Assembly: GCA_934796165.1 (NCBI GenBank)
Contig: CAKVOU010000002.1
Coordinates: 186,001 to 250,000, forward strand
Length of the DNA stretch: 64,000 nucleotides
Direction: 5' to 3'
Source: an uncultured Eubacteriales bacterium
GTDB lineage: Bacteria > Bacillota > Clostridia > Oscillospirales > CAG-272
In this document: piece by piece, positions 44,311 through 53,384 of the stretch
Numbering within the stretch: position 1 is the stretch's first letter
Layout: every line of letters starts with the position of its first letter
Position numbers and translations under genes: made by a program
The notes under the pieces: generated by a model
Databases searched by the model: none
Told to the model about the DNA's origin: nothing
Seen by the model: only the letters and a program-made list of their open reading frames with translations

Positions 44311-44446
44311 TGGTATGAAAGGAGGTTTTTATCAGCGTCGGCGCAAATAATTATTTAAACTATTTCCCTCGCAACATTATTCACCCGCCCGTATCCGCAG
44401 ATTTTGCGATACCGGGCATCAAAACATTTTAAAGAAAGGATCAAAA

Positions 44447-47400
44447 ATGTTCAACAAAAGCATCCGATTGTTTTCCGTAATACTTGCAGTAATACTTGCA
44501 GTCATGACTTTGCCGCTCTATGCGTTTGCCATGGAGGACGCAACAGTTCCCGGCGGGGAAAATCAGGAAACAGTTGAATCAGAAAATCCGACGAATATTC
44601 TCCCCGGAGAAATTTACGAGGAGACTTCTTTGCGTGAGGAAAATGTCAAACACATACATCTACAAGACGGCAGTTATCTCGCAGTCACTTATGCGTCCCC
44701 GGTGCATTACCTGGATGACGATGGTCAGTGGCAGGAGATCGACAGCCGTCTTTCTTTGATCGGCGGAGAATTTTCCACCTCCGATGCAAGAATCAAATTT
44801 GCCAAAAAGATCACCGGCAACGAAAACCTGTTTACCCTGCATAACGGCAATGCCAAACTGACTTTTTCCTTAGTCGGTGCGATCAAAGGGACTGACGGAA
44901 CGGTCGTTCCGAACGTTTTCGACGATGATCCGGACCCGATCAACAAGCTGACCGACCTCGGACGGCTTTCCTCCACGATGCGGTATGAAAACATCCTTGA
45001 TGGAGTGGATCTGGAATATATCACAAGCGCCGGGGCGGTCAAGGAAAATCTGATCGTCAAGGAGCCGAGCGGGATCTGCGAATACTCCTTCCGGATGAAA
45101 CTGAACAATCTGACTGCTTTGTTGAACGAAGACGGCTCTGTTTCCCTTCTGAACACGGACGGCGATACCGTGTACTATATTCCTGCTCCGTATGTCTATG
45201 ACAATGCGGGTGCGGTAGCGGACGGTGCCTATTATACGCTGACGGGAAGCGGAAACACTCTGACCCTGACGGTACACCTGCCGAAAGACTACATGAATTC
45301 GCCGGATCGCGCTTATCCGGTGACGGTTGATCCGGCAATCAACGGGGCCTACGGAGAATTCAGCGATACATATATTATCGAGAACCTTTCGAAAGCATCG
45401 CACGGTGCTTCCGATACCCTTCGTACCGGTACCACGTCTTCCGGAGGAACCCACATCATTTACTGGAAGCAGAATCAGCTTCCGACGCTTCCCCAAGGGG
45501 CGCAGGTGACCGACGCAAAACTCAGCCTGTATTTTAAAGATTCCGGCGGACGGATCAATATCAGCGATACCGAACTTGCACTTGGTATCTATCGGGTTTC
45601 AGAAGATTGGACTGAGTCTCTGAACTGGAATGCGTATTCTGCCCAAAACATGGGAAAAATCGCCGAGTTACAGGACTTTACGGTAATTGATTCAATCTCC
45701 TCCGTGGGATCTTATATCAATTGGACAATTTCCGATCTTGTACGGTCATGGTACGGAGGGACTTCAAATTACGGGGTTGCAATCAAGCCTATTGGCGGAA
45801 CAGCCAGAAATCTGGATTTTGCCTCCTCCGACGCTCCAGGTAATCGTCCTCGTTTTGCGATTCAATATAAGGTCGTCAATGGTTTGGAAGATTACTGGAG
45901 TTATTCCTCGCACGGTGCCGCAAATGCGGGAACGGGACACGTCAATCTTGCAACCGGCGAGCTCAGCTTTGTTTTCCCCACCGTTTCCTCCGGGGAAAAT
46001 CTGTTCGGCTACCAGTTGAGCCTTGTTTATAATCAATCAAAAAACAGTCTGGAGACGGCACCGATCGCCAATACGCTGACGGATTACCGTCTCACCTGTC
46101 AGGAAACAATTACCGAATACACGTATCTCTCGGAATCTGGGGTGACGACCACCGCTTACATCTGGACGGACGGCGACGGCACTTCGCATTATCTGCTTCC
46201 CGGCGGCGATGGAAAATACTTTGATGAAGACGGGTTGGGACTGACTCTGCAAAAGCAAAGCAATTCCACATTTCTTCTGACAGACAAAAACAATACCAAG
46301 CGATATTTTTCTCCCGATGGTTGTCTGACCAAAATCACGGATAAAATCGGGAATAAAATTGCGTTCGCATATTCCACCAGAAACAACCGTAAGGTGGTTA
46401 TCAGAATACATATTACCCCGGCAGGTGCCAGTACGATTTCAACGATTCAACTGACCTATAACGATTCCGGGATGGTTGAAACCATCAATAATCCAACAAC
46501 TTCGGAAACCGTTACATTTCGTTATTCGGACATAAGTGGTTCCAAGGTTTTAAGCTCGATCGGATACAGCCGAGTCGTGAAAGACGATATGGGTACCACA
46601 CGGACGTACAGCCGATCCTGTAGCATAAGATATGAAAACAACAGAAGAATCAGAAGTGTGTATGATTCAAAAGCCTGGTATGGATTGTCCTACACGTATG
46701 ATGCGACGGGACGCGTATCAAAGGTGACGGAAAACGGAGGAAGTGAGTCTGGGCAAAGCGTCGGGTATACCTATGGCAACGGATATACCGAAATCCGTAC
46801 CGCCGGCAAGGATGACGAATACGGCTCTGCGGACGACCTGATTTCGCATTATACATTTGACGATCAGCTCCGTTGCATCAGCCAGTATACCACAAACGTA
46901 GACAGAAATATGATCTACGGTGCGACGCGCGGCAGGTACGAAGACGCATCCGAAAACCGCGCACTGGAAAACAAACTGTCGGAATCTTTTGTGACCGGTA
47001 ACACGGGGATCAATTACCTTCTGAACGGCAGTTTTGAACTCGGGTCGCTGAATTATTGGGATACGTATTGTGTTACTCTTTCCAAATTCCCGGACACCGG
47101 GTATTTCGGAGGAGAATATTGTGCCGAAGTAACAGTAAGTGACTCCGCGTACCTTCTTCAGTACGTACAACTATCAAAAGGTACCTATACATTTTCTTTC
47201 AATATTGAATCAGCCCTTCCGGGGAGTAATCCAGACGGAGTAACGATCGAGGCGAGTTATCCTGCTCCCAATGGAGAGAATCAGCGGGTATCCGTAACAA
47301 AAAAATCCCGGGCGGACAACTATTATACGGTCAGTTTCGATGTTGACACGGATACAAACGGTATGATCGGGCTGTTCTTTTCAAAAAGCGGAACGGATTC

Positions 47401-50400
47401 TGCCGTGTTTCATGTGGATAATGTGGTACTGGAAAAGAACCTCGGTTCGTCCGGAAACAATTTGGTCAGTTGTGGAGATTTCGCGGTACATACCACGAAG
47501 AAGCATGGTTCTTCGGGCTGGACGCTTGGAGATTTCTGGTGTGAAGCGGACCTGCCCGATTTTGCACTTGGATACAACGACTTTAACCGGGATGACCCCG
47601 CTTTCCCGAATGTCCTTGTAATTGAAGGCGAAGCGGGATTGAGGGGTGAATTTGTCCAGACCATCGTTTCAAACGATACGGGTTCTGCACGGTACAAAGG
47701 GCGCAAACTGCTGGTTTCCGGCTTCGGAAAAGCGGATCTCGTTTCGACAAACCACGACAGCCGCTTCGGATTGAAGATGACGGTGAATTATGTTGCAAAT
47801 TCCGACGGAACGGTGCCGGCTCCAGCGGAGTATTACGTCCCGTTTGATCGCGGCACAAACGACTGGCAGTTTGTTTCCGATGTGTTCACGGTTCCGGATG
47901 AAGATGGAATTCAGTCTATCACGGTTTCCGTGGTCTATGATCATCAGGTCGGAAGTGCCATGTTTACCGACATCAGCGTACAGCTGTATTCCGAAAATGC
48001 CTATTATACTTATGCCGAACAGTATAAGTACAATATATACGGAGATCTGATTTACAAAGTCAGCGGAAACGATAAGTACTGGTATTTTTACAAAGATGTT
48101 AACGGCATTTCGAAATTGGCAAAATCGGTCAAAAACGCTTCCGACTGGCTGGTGTACAGCTATAACGATAGTGACGGTACGGTAAAATCGGTTTCCTCTT
48201 ATTACCAGTTTGTTGCCGGCGTCAGTTATTCGTATGGGGAAAAACCCTATTCGGAAATTGTGGGAGCGGTGCCGTCGTCCTTCAGCGATGACAACCGGCG
48301 GTACATCAAAGAATATACTTATAACACAACCGGGCAGTGTACCAGTGAAAAAACCAGTACATCCGACGGTATTACCAAGACTTCCAGCACCTATGTGGAG
48401 AATACCTCCTCTGCCGCATACGGCTCCATCAGCACCTCCACGGATGAACGCGGAAAGATCACACGGTATTACTATGACACGGCAACCGGAAACGTATCCT
48501 TCACCGTTGCTCCGGACGGCACGGCAAAAGTGTATACCTATGATGGCTTCGGTAATCTGATCGGGGTAAAAACCGCCGTGTATAACATGGTGGAGCTGAC
48601 CGAGACCAATCTTGCTCCCGTGAAATACGAATACAGCGCTACAGGTCTTCTTGACTCTGTGATCACTGATACGACCCAATATAAGTTTTCGTACAACGTG
48701 TTCGGACAGATGGAAGGCGTGTCTGTTGGGTCCTCGCCACATTCCGAAGCCACTTCCGAAACTACTTCCGGAACCACTTCCGAAACTGACTTCACGCCTC
48801 TTGTGGATTATATCATCAATGGCGCCAACGGAAAAGTATCCAAAATGCGCTATGGAAACGGTGCCGAGGTCCGGTATGTCTATGATACTCTTGACAGAGT
48901 CAGCGAGGTGTGGTATGCTGAAAGCGCAACCGCTGATGAGGTCAAAATGTATACCTACGCGTATGACGCTGCGGGTCGTTTGGTTCGGTACACCGATCAC
49001 ACGCGGAACGAACAGTATACATATCTGTATACCCCGACCGGGCTGTTGCGCAGCACGCAGATTTCCGACCTCGGAGAGGCGCATACCTATCGGACCAACT
49101 GGTGCCGGTACGACAAGGAAAACCGGATAGAAGAACAGCGTTACAGCTTTGAATTCGGAGCGCAGAGAGCCGCCAGTGGCTTATATACGTTTACGTATTC
49201 GTTCGGATATTATGAACAGGATGAATCTCATCATCAGGACGAATATCTGAATGCGGTTACGGCATCCGCCGATGGCGCGGGAAAACAATATCACGCAACA
49301 ATCCGGCGTGACGATCTTATGCGCCTGTCTGGCAAGACAATCAATCTGCGCGACGCCGGAAACCATTCGGCTTTCGTGACAAACGAGATAACGTATACTT
49401 ATCTGGACGGGGCAAACGGTTCGACAACGGGTCTTGTGAAATCCTACCAGACCCTGATCAACGGCAGCGGAACGACCTATAATCTAACCTACGATCACAA
49501 TGGGAACATTGCCACGGTGTCGCTTGGGAACTATTTGATCGCCCGTTACGCCTATGATGACCTCGGGCAACTGGTCCGCGAGGACAACCGCGAGAAGAAC
49601 TATACCTACTATTACACCTACGATAAGGCGGGGAATATCCTGTATAAGGAAGCCTTCCAACTGACAATTAACGAAGGTGACAGTCTGTCCGGCAAAACGC
49701 CGATCTATACCAATGTGTATGCTTACGGCAACGCGAACTGGGGCGACCTCCTGACGTCCTACAAGGGACATACGATCACCTATGACGCGATCGGCAATCC
49801 CCTGACCTACTACGGCAGAACTGCCTACACCTTCACGTGGAAGAACGGCAGACAGCTTGCAACCGCCACGGCGAACGGCAAGACGCTTTCGTTCACCTAT
49901 GACGACCAGGGCATGCGCCTGACCAAGACGGTGGACGGTGTTACGCACACCTATTCGCTTGACGGCGACCGGATCGTAGCGGAGGAATGGGGCAATCAGT
50001 TGCTCGTGTACTTCTACGACGACGCGGGTCTTCCGATGGGCATGATGTACCGCAACTCGTCCTACGCAGATAAACAGTTCGATTATTATCTGTACGAGAA
50101 GGACGTGTTCGGCAACATTATCGCAATCTACAACGCAAACGGCACCAAGGTCGCAAGCTACTGCTATGACGCCTGGGGCAACTGCACCGTCCTGACGAAT
50201 GTCAACGGCATCGGCACGATGAACCCGTTCCGGTACAGAGGGTACTATCTCGACACCGAGACGAACCTGTACTATCTCCAGTCCAGATATTACGATTCCT
50301 ATACCGGTCGGTTTATCAATGCGGATGATGTCAGTAACCTCGGAATCGGGGATGAACTGCTTTCGTATAATCTGTTCTCCTATTGCGCAAACAACCCGGT

Positions 50401-50989
50401 AATGGGGTATGATCCGACAGGGACTTTTAATTGGGGAAAACTTGCGGCAATTGTGTGTGTTGCAGCCGTGATAACCGCGAGCGTTGTTTTAACTGTCGCA
50501 ACTTTTGGTGCTGGATCCGTTGCGGGAACCATTGCAATTTCCAGCGCAATAACGATTGCTGCGAAAACAACAGAAGTGGCGGCTCTCCAAATAAAGAAAA
50601 GTAAACAAGATGGAGATTCGGCTCAAGACATAGTTGGAGATGTAATTGATTCAATCTTTGACAATGGTGCATCGGAAATTGGACTTCTGCCAATAACAAA
50701 AACCGCAGGTTACCTATCTGGATTTTTTAATCAATCTATGCCGTTTCAGGATACTTTGGAACTTATGAAATTGGATGGATTTAATGCTCGGAACTTTATG
50801 TCAAGTGCCGGAGGAGAGATGTTATATCGTCTAAAAAATCCAATGGAATTTTTGAGCATGTCAGCCTCTACATATAGTTCAATTCTATCATATGGATTTG
50901 CCGCATACAACGTTGGGAATGCAATATATTCATGTTTTACAAATGATCCCGTAAAACGTGCTAAACAAAGAAATTATACATTACGTTGA
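44447..50989 (+). CDS. Secreted RHS-repeat protein with variable C-terminal toxin-like tail
   Basis: 2180 residues. Signal peptide 1-28. Residues about 300-475 form a DNRLRE domain (SDTYIIENLSKASHGASDTLRTG, NRPRFAIQYK). From about 480 on are the RHS/YD repeats that build the beta-barrel shell. The core motif FRYRGYYLDTETNLYYLQSRYYDSYTGRFINAD ends near YDPTG (about residue 1990), the usual junction. The last 190 residues form a distinct domain with two hydrophobic stretches (AAIVCVAAVITASVVLTVATFGAG) and an AT-rich coding style. Tails after this junction are typically toxins; here I recognise no enzyme motif. A Ser/Thr repeat (TSETTSGTTSET) is inserted at about 1430-1445. Confidence 0.9.
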   Translation: MFNKSIRLFSVILAVILAVMTLPLYAFAMEDATVPGGENQETVESENPTNILPGEIYEETSLREENVKHIHLQDGSYLAVTYASPVHYLDDDGQWQEIDSRLSLIGGEFSTSDARIKFAKKITGNENLFTLHNGNAKLTFSLVGAIKGTDGTVVPNVFDDDPDPINKLTDLGRLSSTMRYENILDGVDLEYITSAGAVKENLIVKEPSGICEYSFRMKLNNLTALLNEDGSVSLLNTDGDTVYYIPAPYVYDNAGAVADGAYYTLTGSGNTLTLTVHLPKDYMNSPDRAYPVTVDPAINGAYGEFSDTYIIENLSKASHGASDTLRTGTTSSGGTHIIYWKQNQLPTLPQGAQVTDAKLSLYFKDSGGRINISDTELALGIYRVSEDWTESLNWNAYSAQNMGKIAELQDFTVIDSISSVGSYINWTISDLVRSWYGGTSNYGVAIKPIGGTARNLDFASSDAPGNRPRFAIQYKVVNGLEDYWSYSSHGAANAGTGHVNLATGELSFVFPTVSSGENLFGYQLSLVYNQSKNSLETAPIANTLTDYRLTCQETITEYTYLSESGVTTTAYIWTDGDGTSHYLLPGGDGKYFDEDGLGLTLQKQSNSTFLLTDKNNTKRYFSPDGCLTKITDKIGNKIAFAYSTRNNRKVVIRIHITPAGASTISTIQLTYNDSGMVETINNPTTSETVTFRYSDISGSKVLSSIGYSRVVKDDMGTTRTYSRSCSIRYENNRRIRSVYDSKAWYGLSYTYDATGRVSKVTENGGSESGQSVGYTYGNGYTEIRTAGKDDEYGSADDLISHYTFDDQLRCISQYTTNVDRNMIYGATRGRYEDASENRALENKLSESFVTGNTGINYLLNGSFELGSLNYWDTYCVTLSKFPDTGYFGGEYCAEVTVSDSAYLLQYVQLSKGTYTFSFNIESALPGSNPDGVTIEASYPAPNGENQRVSVTKKSRADNYYTVSFDVDTDTNGMIGLFFSKSGTDSAVFHVDNVVLEKNLGSSGNNLVSCGDFAVHTTKKHGSSGWTLGDFWCEADLPDFALGYNDFNRDDPAFPNVLVIEGEAGLRGEFVQTIVSNDTGSARYKGRKLLVSGFGKADLVSTNHDSRFGLKMTVNYVANSDGTVPAPAEYYVPFDRGTNDWQFVSDVFTVPDEDGIQSITVSVVYDHQVGSAMFTDISVQLYSENAYYTYAEQYKYNIYGDLIYKVSGNDKYWYFYKDVNGISKLAKSVKNASDWLVYSYNDSDGTVKSVSSYYQFVAGVSYSYGEKPYSEIVGAVPSSFSDDNRRYIKEYTYNTTGQCTSEKTSTSDGITKTSSTYVENTSSAAYGSISTSTDERGKITRYYYDTATGNVSFTVAPDGTAKVYTYDGFGNLIGVKTAVYNMVELTETNLAPVKYEYSATGLLDSVITDTTQYKFSYNVFGQMEGVSVGSSPHSEATSETTSGTTSETDFTPLVDYIINGANGKVSKMRYGNGAEVRYVYDTLDRVSEVWYAESATADEVKMYTYAYDAAGRLVRYTDHTRNEQYTYLYTPTGLLRSTQISDLGEAHTYRTNWCRYDKENRIEEQRYSFEFGAQRAASGLYTFTYSFGYYEQDESHHQDEYLNAVTASADGAGKQYHATIRRDDLMRLSGKTINLRDAGNHSAFVTNEITYTYLDGANGSTTGLVKSYQTLINGSGTTYNLTYDHNGNIATVSLGNYLIARYAYDDLGQLVREDNREKNYTYYYTYDKAGNILYKEAFQLTINEGDSLSGKTPIYTNVYAYGNANWGDLLTSYKGHTITYDAIGNPLTYYGRTAYTFTWKNGRQLATATANGKTLSFTYDDQGMRLTKTVDGVTHTYSLDGDRIVAEEWGNQLLVYFYDDAGLPMGMMYRNSSYADKQFDYYLYEKDVFGNIIAIYNANGTKVASYCYDAWGNCTVLTNVNGIGTMNPFRYRGYYLDTETNLYYLQSRYYDSYTGRFINADDVSNLGIGDELLSYNLFSYCANNPVMGYDPTGTFNWGKLAAIVCVAAVITASVVLTVATFGAGSVAGTIAISSAITIAAKTTEVAALQIKKSKQDGDSAQDIVGDVIDSIFDNGASEIGLLPITKTAGYLSGFFNQSMPFQDTLELMKLDGFNARNFMSSAGGEMLYRLKNPMEFLSMSASTYSSILSYGFAAYNVGNAIYSCFTNDPVKRAKQRNYTLR

Positions 50990-51004
50990 TGAAGGGTGTC
51001 TGTA

Positions 51005-51232
51005 ATGAACAAGAGTAGATTGATATTGCTTATTGCAAAAATCTGTTTGTGGATATTCATGATAATCGGTGCTATCATCACTGTTTTGTATGCTATTTGT
51101 GAATTCGCATACTGGTTATTACCGCCTGAATTTCCAACAAACGATGCGCTTCACATATGCTTTATTGTGCAATATATATTGATATTGATGCTTGTTATTT
51201 CGTTAATATTATATCGAATATCTAACGAATAA
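51005..51232 (+). CDS. Small membrane protein, putative immunity protein for the RHS tail
   Basis: 75 residues with two membrane segments (about 6-33 and 50-70), starting 15 bp after the RHS stop. AT-rich like the end of the RHS gene. Gene order (polymorphic toxin, then small gene) suggests immunity; membrane nature fits a tail that acts on or through membranes. The GTG at 50996 is an alternative start. Confidence 0.6.
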   Translation: MNKSRLILLIAKICLWIFMIIGAIITVLYAICEFAYWLLPPEFPTNDALHICFIVQYILILMLVISLILYRISNE

Positions 51233-51374
51233 ATTTCCATGCAAGTATCCATGATCAGCAATTCCCAACATTGTTGCAAAAACTGTAACACCATTGATTG
51301 AGGAGACACCTTCTTGTCCGTGATTGGAGAGTAACCCAAGAAGCACAGCAAACCAACTGAACCTCACAAAAATT

Positions 51375-51402
51375 TACCCGCCGCCTCATACGAGGCGGCG
51401 GG
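51375..51402. terminator. Hairpin after the RHS locus
   Basis: 12-bp stem ACCCGCCGCCTC/GAGGCGGCGGGT, loop ATAC. T-run on the minus-strand side only (AAATTTTTG). The rest of 51233-51374 shows no convincing gene. Confidence 0.55.
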
Positions 51403-51575
51403 TTCGCTTCTCTTCCCTTCCAATCCGGCAAACAAGAGCATGGCCATATCAAATTCATGCTATGACGTTAAAACTTTATTTTTAATGGTCGGAATGCTTT
51501 GACGGAAAAACGATTAACGGCAATTAATGCAACAAAAATTCGTGCGTTTTATTGCGGCAATCGCACGCGCACATT

Positions 51576-51612
51576 AAAAACGCACGCGTGTGTTTTCGCG
51601 TGCGTTTTTTTT
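51576..51612. terminator. Strong bidirectional terminator at the island's right side
   Basis: AAAAACGCACGCG/CGCGTGCGTTTTT, eight-base loop, long T-runs on both sides; separates the island from nrdD debris. Confidence 0.9.
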
Positions 51613-51656
51613 GATAAAACCCGTGTTTGATTCCATCCATGACGCTGTTTCAAGCG

Positions 51657-51931
51657 TCAGGATACATGAATTACTCTTTCCCTGATTTCTTGCGTCCGCC
51701 CCTGATTCCAGAACTGGCTGCCGATATATCCGCAGGTTCTGCGTGCCACATTCATCTTACTCTGATCTTCGTTACCGCAGTTCGGGCATCTCCAGATCAG
51801 CTTGCCGTCTGTGTTTTCGACGATCTGGATCTCCCCGTCAAAGCCGCACGCCTGACAATAGTCGCTCTTTGTATTCAGTTCTGCATACATGATATTGTCA
51901 TAGATGAATTGCATAATGTCGGGTACAGCAT
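51657..51931 (-). pseudogene. nrdD: 3' fragment of nrdD (anaerobic ribonucleotide reductase)
   Basis: About 85-90 codons matching the C-terminus of class III reductases of about 700 residues. The zinc-site cysteines (CQAC, CPNC) and the glycyl-radical motif RRTCGYIGSQFWNQGRTQEI are intact. Upstream of the apparent ATG (51914) there is no ribosome binding site, and the frame runs back only about six codons before the amidohydrolase gene. Most likely a leftover of a deleted or rearranged nrdD. A free-standing radical domain (as in YfiD) is less likely. Confidence 0.88.
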
Positions 51932-51938
51932 ACGTCTG

Positions 51939-53159
51939 TCATCCGTTATGCTCTTCCAGCCAGCGCATTGCCGTATAGGCATAGACTGCGCTGCCGATGT
52001 CCAGCGCGTCGTTGTCGAATTTCACCATCGGGTGGTGCTGGGGGTAAACGTATCCCTTTTCCGGCTGACCTGCCGCGAGCGCCAGCATGATGGAGGGGAC
52101 CTCTTCACTGACGCAGGCAAAGTCCTCGGAACCAGCCGATCCTGAAGCTCCGCCGCCCGCGCTCAGTTCCGCTACGGTGAAAGCCCTGCCCGCGCCAAGC
52201 AACTCCTTGACGTAGCGATAGGTATCCTCGGACAGTGCCTTGTCGTTGCGAAGCGTCGGGCAACCGCTGCCGAAGGTCACCTCCGCCTCCGCGCGGAATG
52301 CTTTGGCGATTCCTGTGGCAATGTCTGTCATGCGTTCTTTGACCCTTGTCCGCACCCCTTCATCGAAGGTGCGCAGACTTCCGCCCATGATTGCCTCGTC
52401 TGGAATGGCGTTTGCCGCCGTCCCCGCGTGAAAAGTTCCGATCGTCAGCACCGCGCGGTCATTCATCGCAAGCTCGCGCGTCCGGATTTCTTCCAGTCCA
52501 ATGAGAATATGCGCCGCAGCGGTCAGGGGATCAACGCCCATGTTCGGCATGGAACCGTGACAGCCCTTTCCTCTGACGCGGATCTCGAAATAATCCGCCG
52601 CCGGGGCGCTGACGCCGGGATCCGAAACGATCACCGTACCCGGTGCAAACGGCATCCCCGCCATCACATGGATCATCAGGGCGGCATCCACCCGCGGGTT
52701 TTCCAGCACGCCCGCGCGGATCATGTCGCGCGAACCTTCGAAAATCTCTTCCGCGGGCTGAAACATGAGTTTGACCGTGCCGGGAAACTCGTCCTCATGC
52801 TTTTTCAGAAGCCTTGCCGCACCGAGCAGCATCGCTGTGTGCATATCGTGCCCGCAGGCGTGCATACAGTCGTTCTCCGAGGCAAACTCCACGCCGGACT
52901 GCTCCCGGATCGGCAGAGCGTCCATGTCCGCGCGGAGCAGAAACACGCTGCCGGGTTTCTTCCCTCCGGCAAGAGCGGTAATGCCCGCCCTGCCGCAGAA
53001 TTCCGGTGTGTAGCCCATGCCGGAAAGCTCGGATTTGACATAAGCCAGCGTATTCTCCAGCGCAAATCCGGTCTCCGCGTGCGCGTGCAGGTATTTTCGC
53101 TTTTCAGTGAGCGCCTCTTTCATCTCCGCCGCTTCGCGCAGCAGTGTTTCTTTTGTCAT
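51939..53159 (-). CDS. M20-family amidohydrolase
   Basis: 406 residues from ATG 53159, with GGGAGGAG upstream (the frame extends further but without support). Hydrolyses N-acyl or N-aminoacyl bonds with two metal ions. Seen: EKRKYLHAHAETGF, LRADMDALPIREQSG, metal-binding HACGHDMHTAMLLGAA, MFQPAEEIFEGSRDMI, IRVRGKGCHGSMPNMGVDPLT and the late GSAGSEDFACVSEEVPSIML. The dimerisation domain is in its normal place. Cytoplasmic. Typical substrates are N-acetyl amino acids, hippurate or p-aminobenzoyl-glutamate-like compounds. Confidence 0.92.
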   Translation of the reverse strand: MTKETLLREAAEMKEALTEKRKYLHAHAETGFALENTLAYVKSELSGMGYTPEFCGRAGITALAGGKKPGSVFLLRADMDALPIREQSGVEFASENDCMHACGHDMHTAMLLGAARLLKKHEDEFPGTVKLMFQPAEEIFEGSRDMIRAGVLENPRVDAALMIHVMAGMPFAPGTVIVSDPGVSAPAADYFEIRVRGKGCHGSMPNMGVDPLTAAAHILIGLEEIRTRELAMNDRAVLTIGTFHAGTAANAIPDEAIMGGSLRTFDEGVRTRVKERMTDIATGIAKAFRAEAEVTFGSGCPTLRNDKALSEDTYRYVKELLGAGRAFTVAELSAGGGASGSAGSEDFACVSEEVPSIMLALAAGQPEKGYVYPQHHPMVKFDNDALDIGSAVYAYTAMRWLEEHNG

Positions 53160-53339
53160 CGGTATCACTCCTCCCGGTCCCGCCTGTCGGCGAAGGAACC
53201 CGTTTTGCTCTGTTTCTGAGTTCAGTATTCCCGGAATGACCGAAGGTATTTCCGTAAATTCTCCGGAACATGGCGGGTGCGGCGCCATTCTTCGGGGTAC
53301 CCCCGCCGGATCGCACCGCTTTCTTCATGTCGGTAAACG

Positions 53340-53380
53340 CTTTGGGACTGTCCCGCCCTTGCGGCGGGACAGTCCCAAAG
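53340..53380. other. Long perfect intergenic hairpin
   Basis: 18-bp perfect stem CTTTGGGACTGTCCCGCC with its complement, loop CTTGC. No T-run on either side. It lies between two minus-strand genes, so it may be a REP-like mRNA stabiliser or a Rho-type end. Confidence 0.6.
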
Positions 53381-53384
53381 TCGG

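Larger units (their letters stand above)
31154..51640. mobile_element. Accessory island: prophage remnant plus toxin-antitoxin and RHS cargo
   Basis: The left edge is the tRNA-Pro 3' end. The content is a truncated tyrosine recombinase, a distal-tail/baseplate gene set, holin, type III toxin-antitoxin locus and RHS locus. Base composition is more AT-rich than both flanks. On the right, a fragment of the housekeeping nrdD gene shows disturbed chromosome. I could not find a second copy of the tRNA 3' end to mark the right att site, so the right limit is approximate. Confidence 0.65.

Noticed and set aside
47669..49084. Long minus-strand ORF (471 codons) inside the RHS gene
   Set aside because: Antisense shadow of the RHS repeats; Val/Ile-rich complement of YD-repeat codons, no start signals.
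51236..51351. Small minus-strand ORF after the RHS immunity-like gene
   Set aside because: No ribosome binding site; the readable hydrophobic stretch is in another frame; at most a degraded gene fragment.
51140..51360. Attachment-site duplicate (tRNA-Pro 3' end) at the right edge
   Set aside because: I looked for the T-arm and acceptor sequence of the tRNA in 51-52 kb and found no match.
31154..51640. A complete inducible prophage
   Set aside because: No terminase, portal, capsid, tape-measure, repressor or endolysin gene was found and the integrase is truncated.
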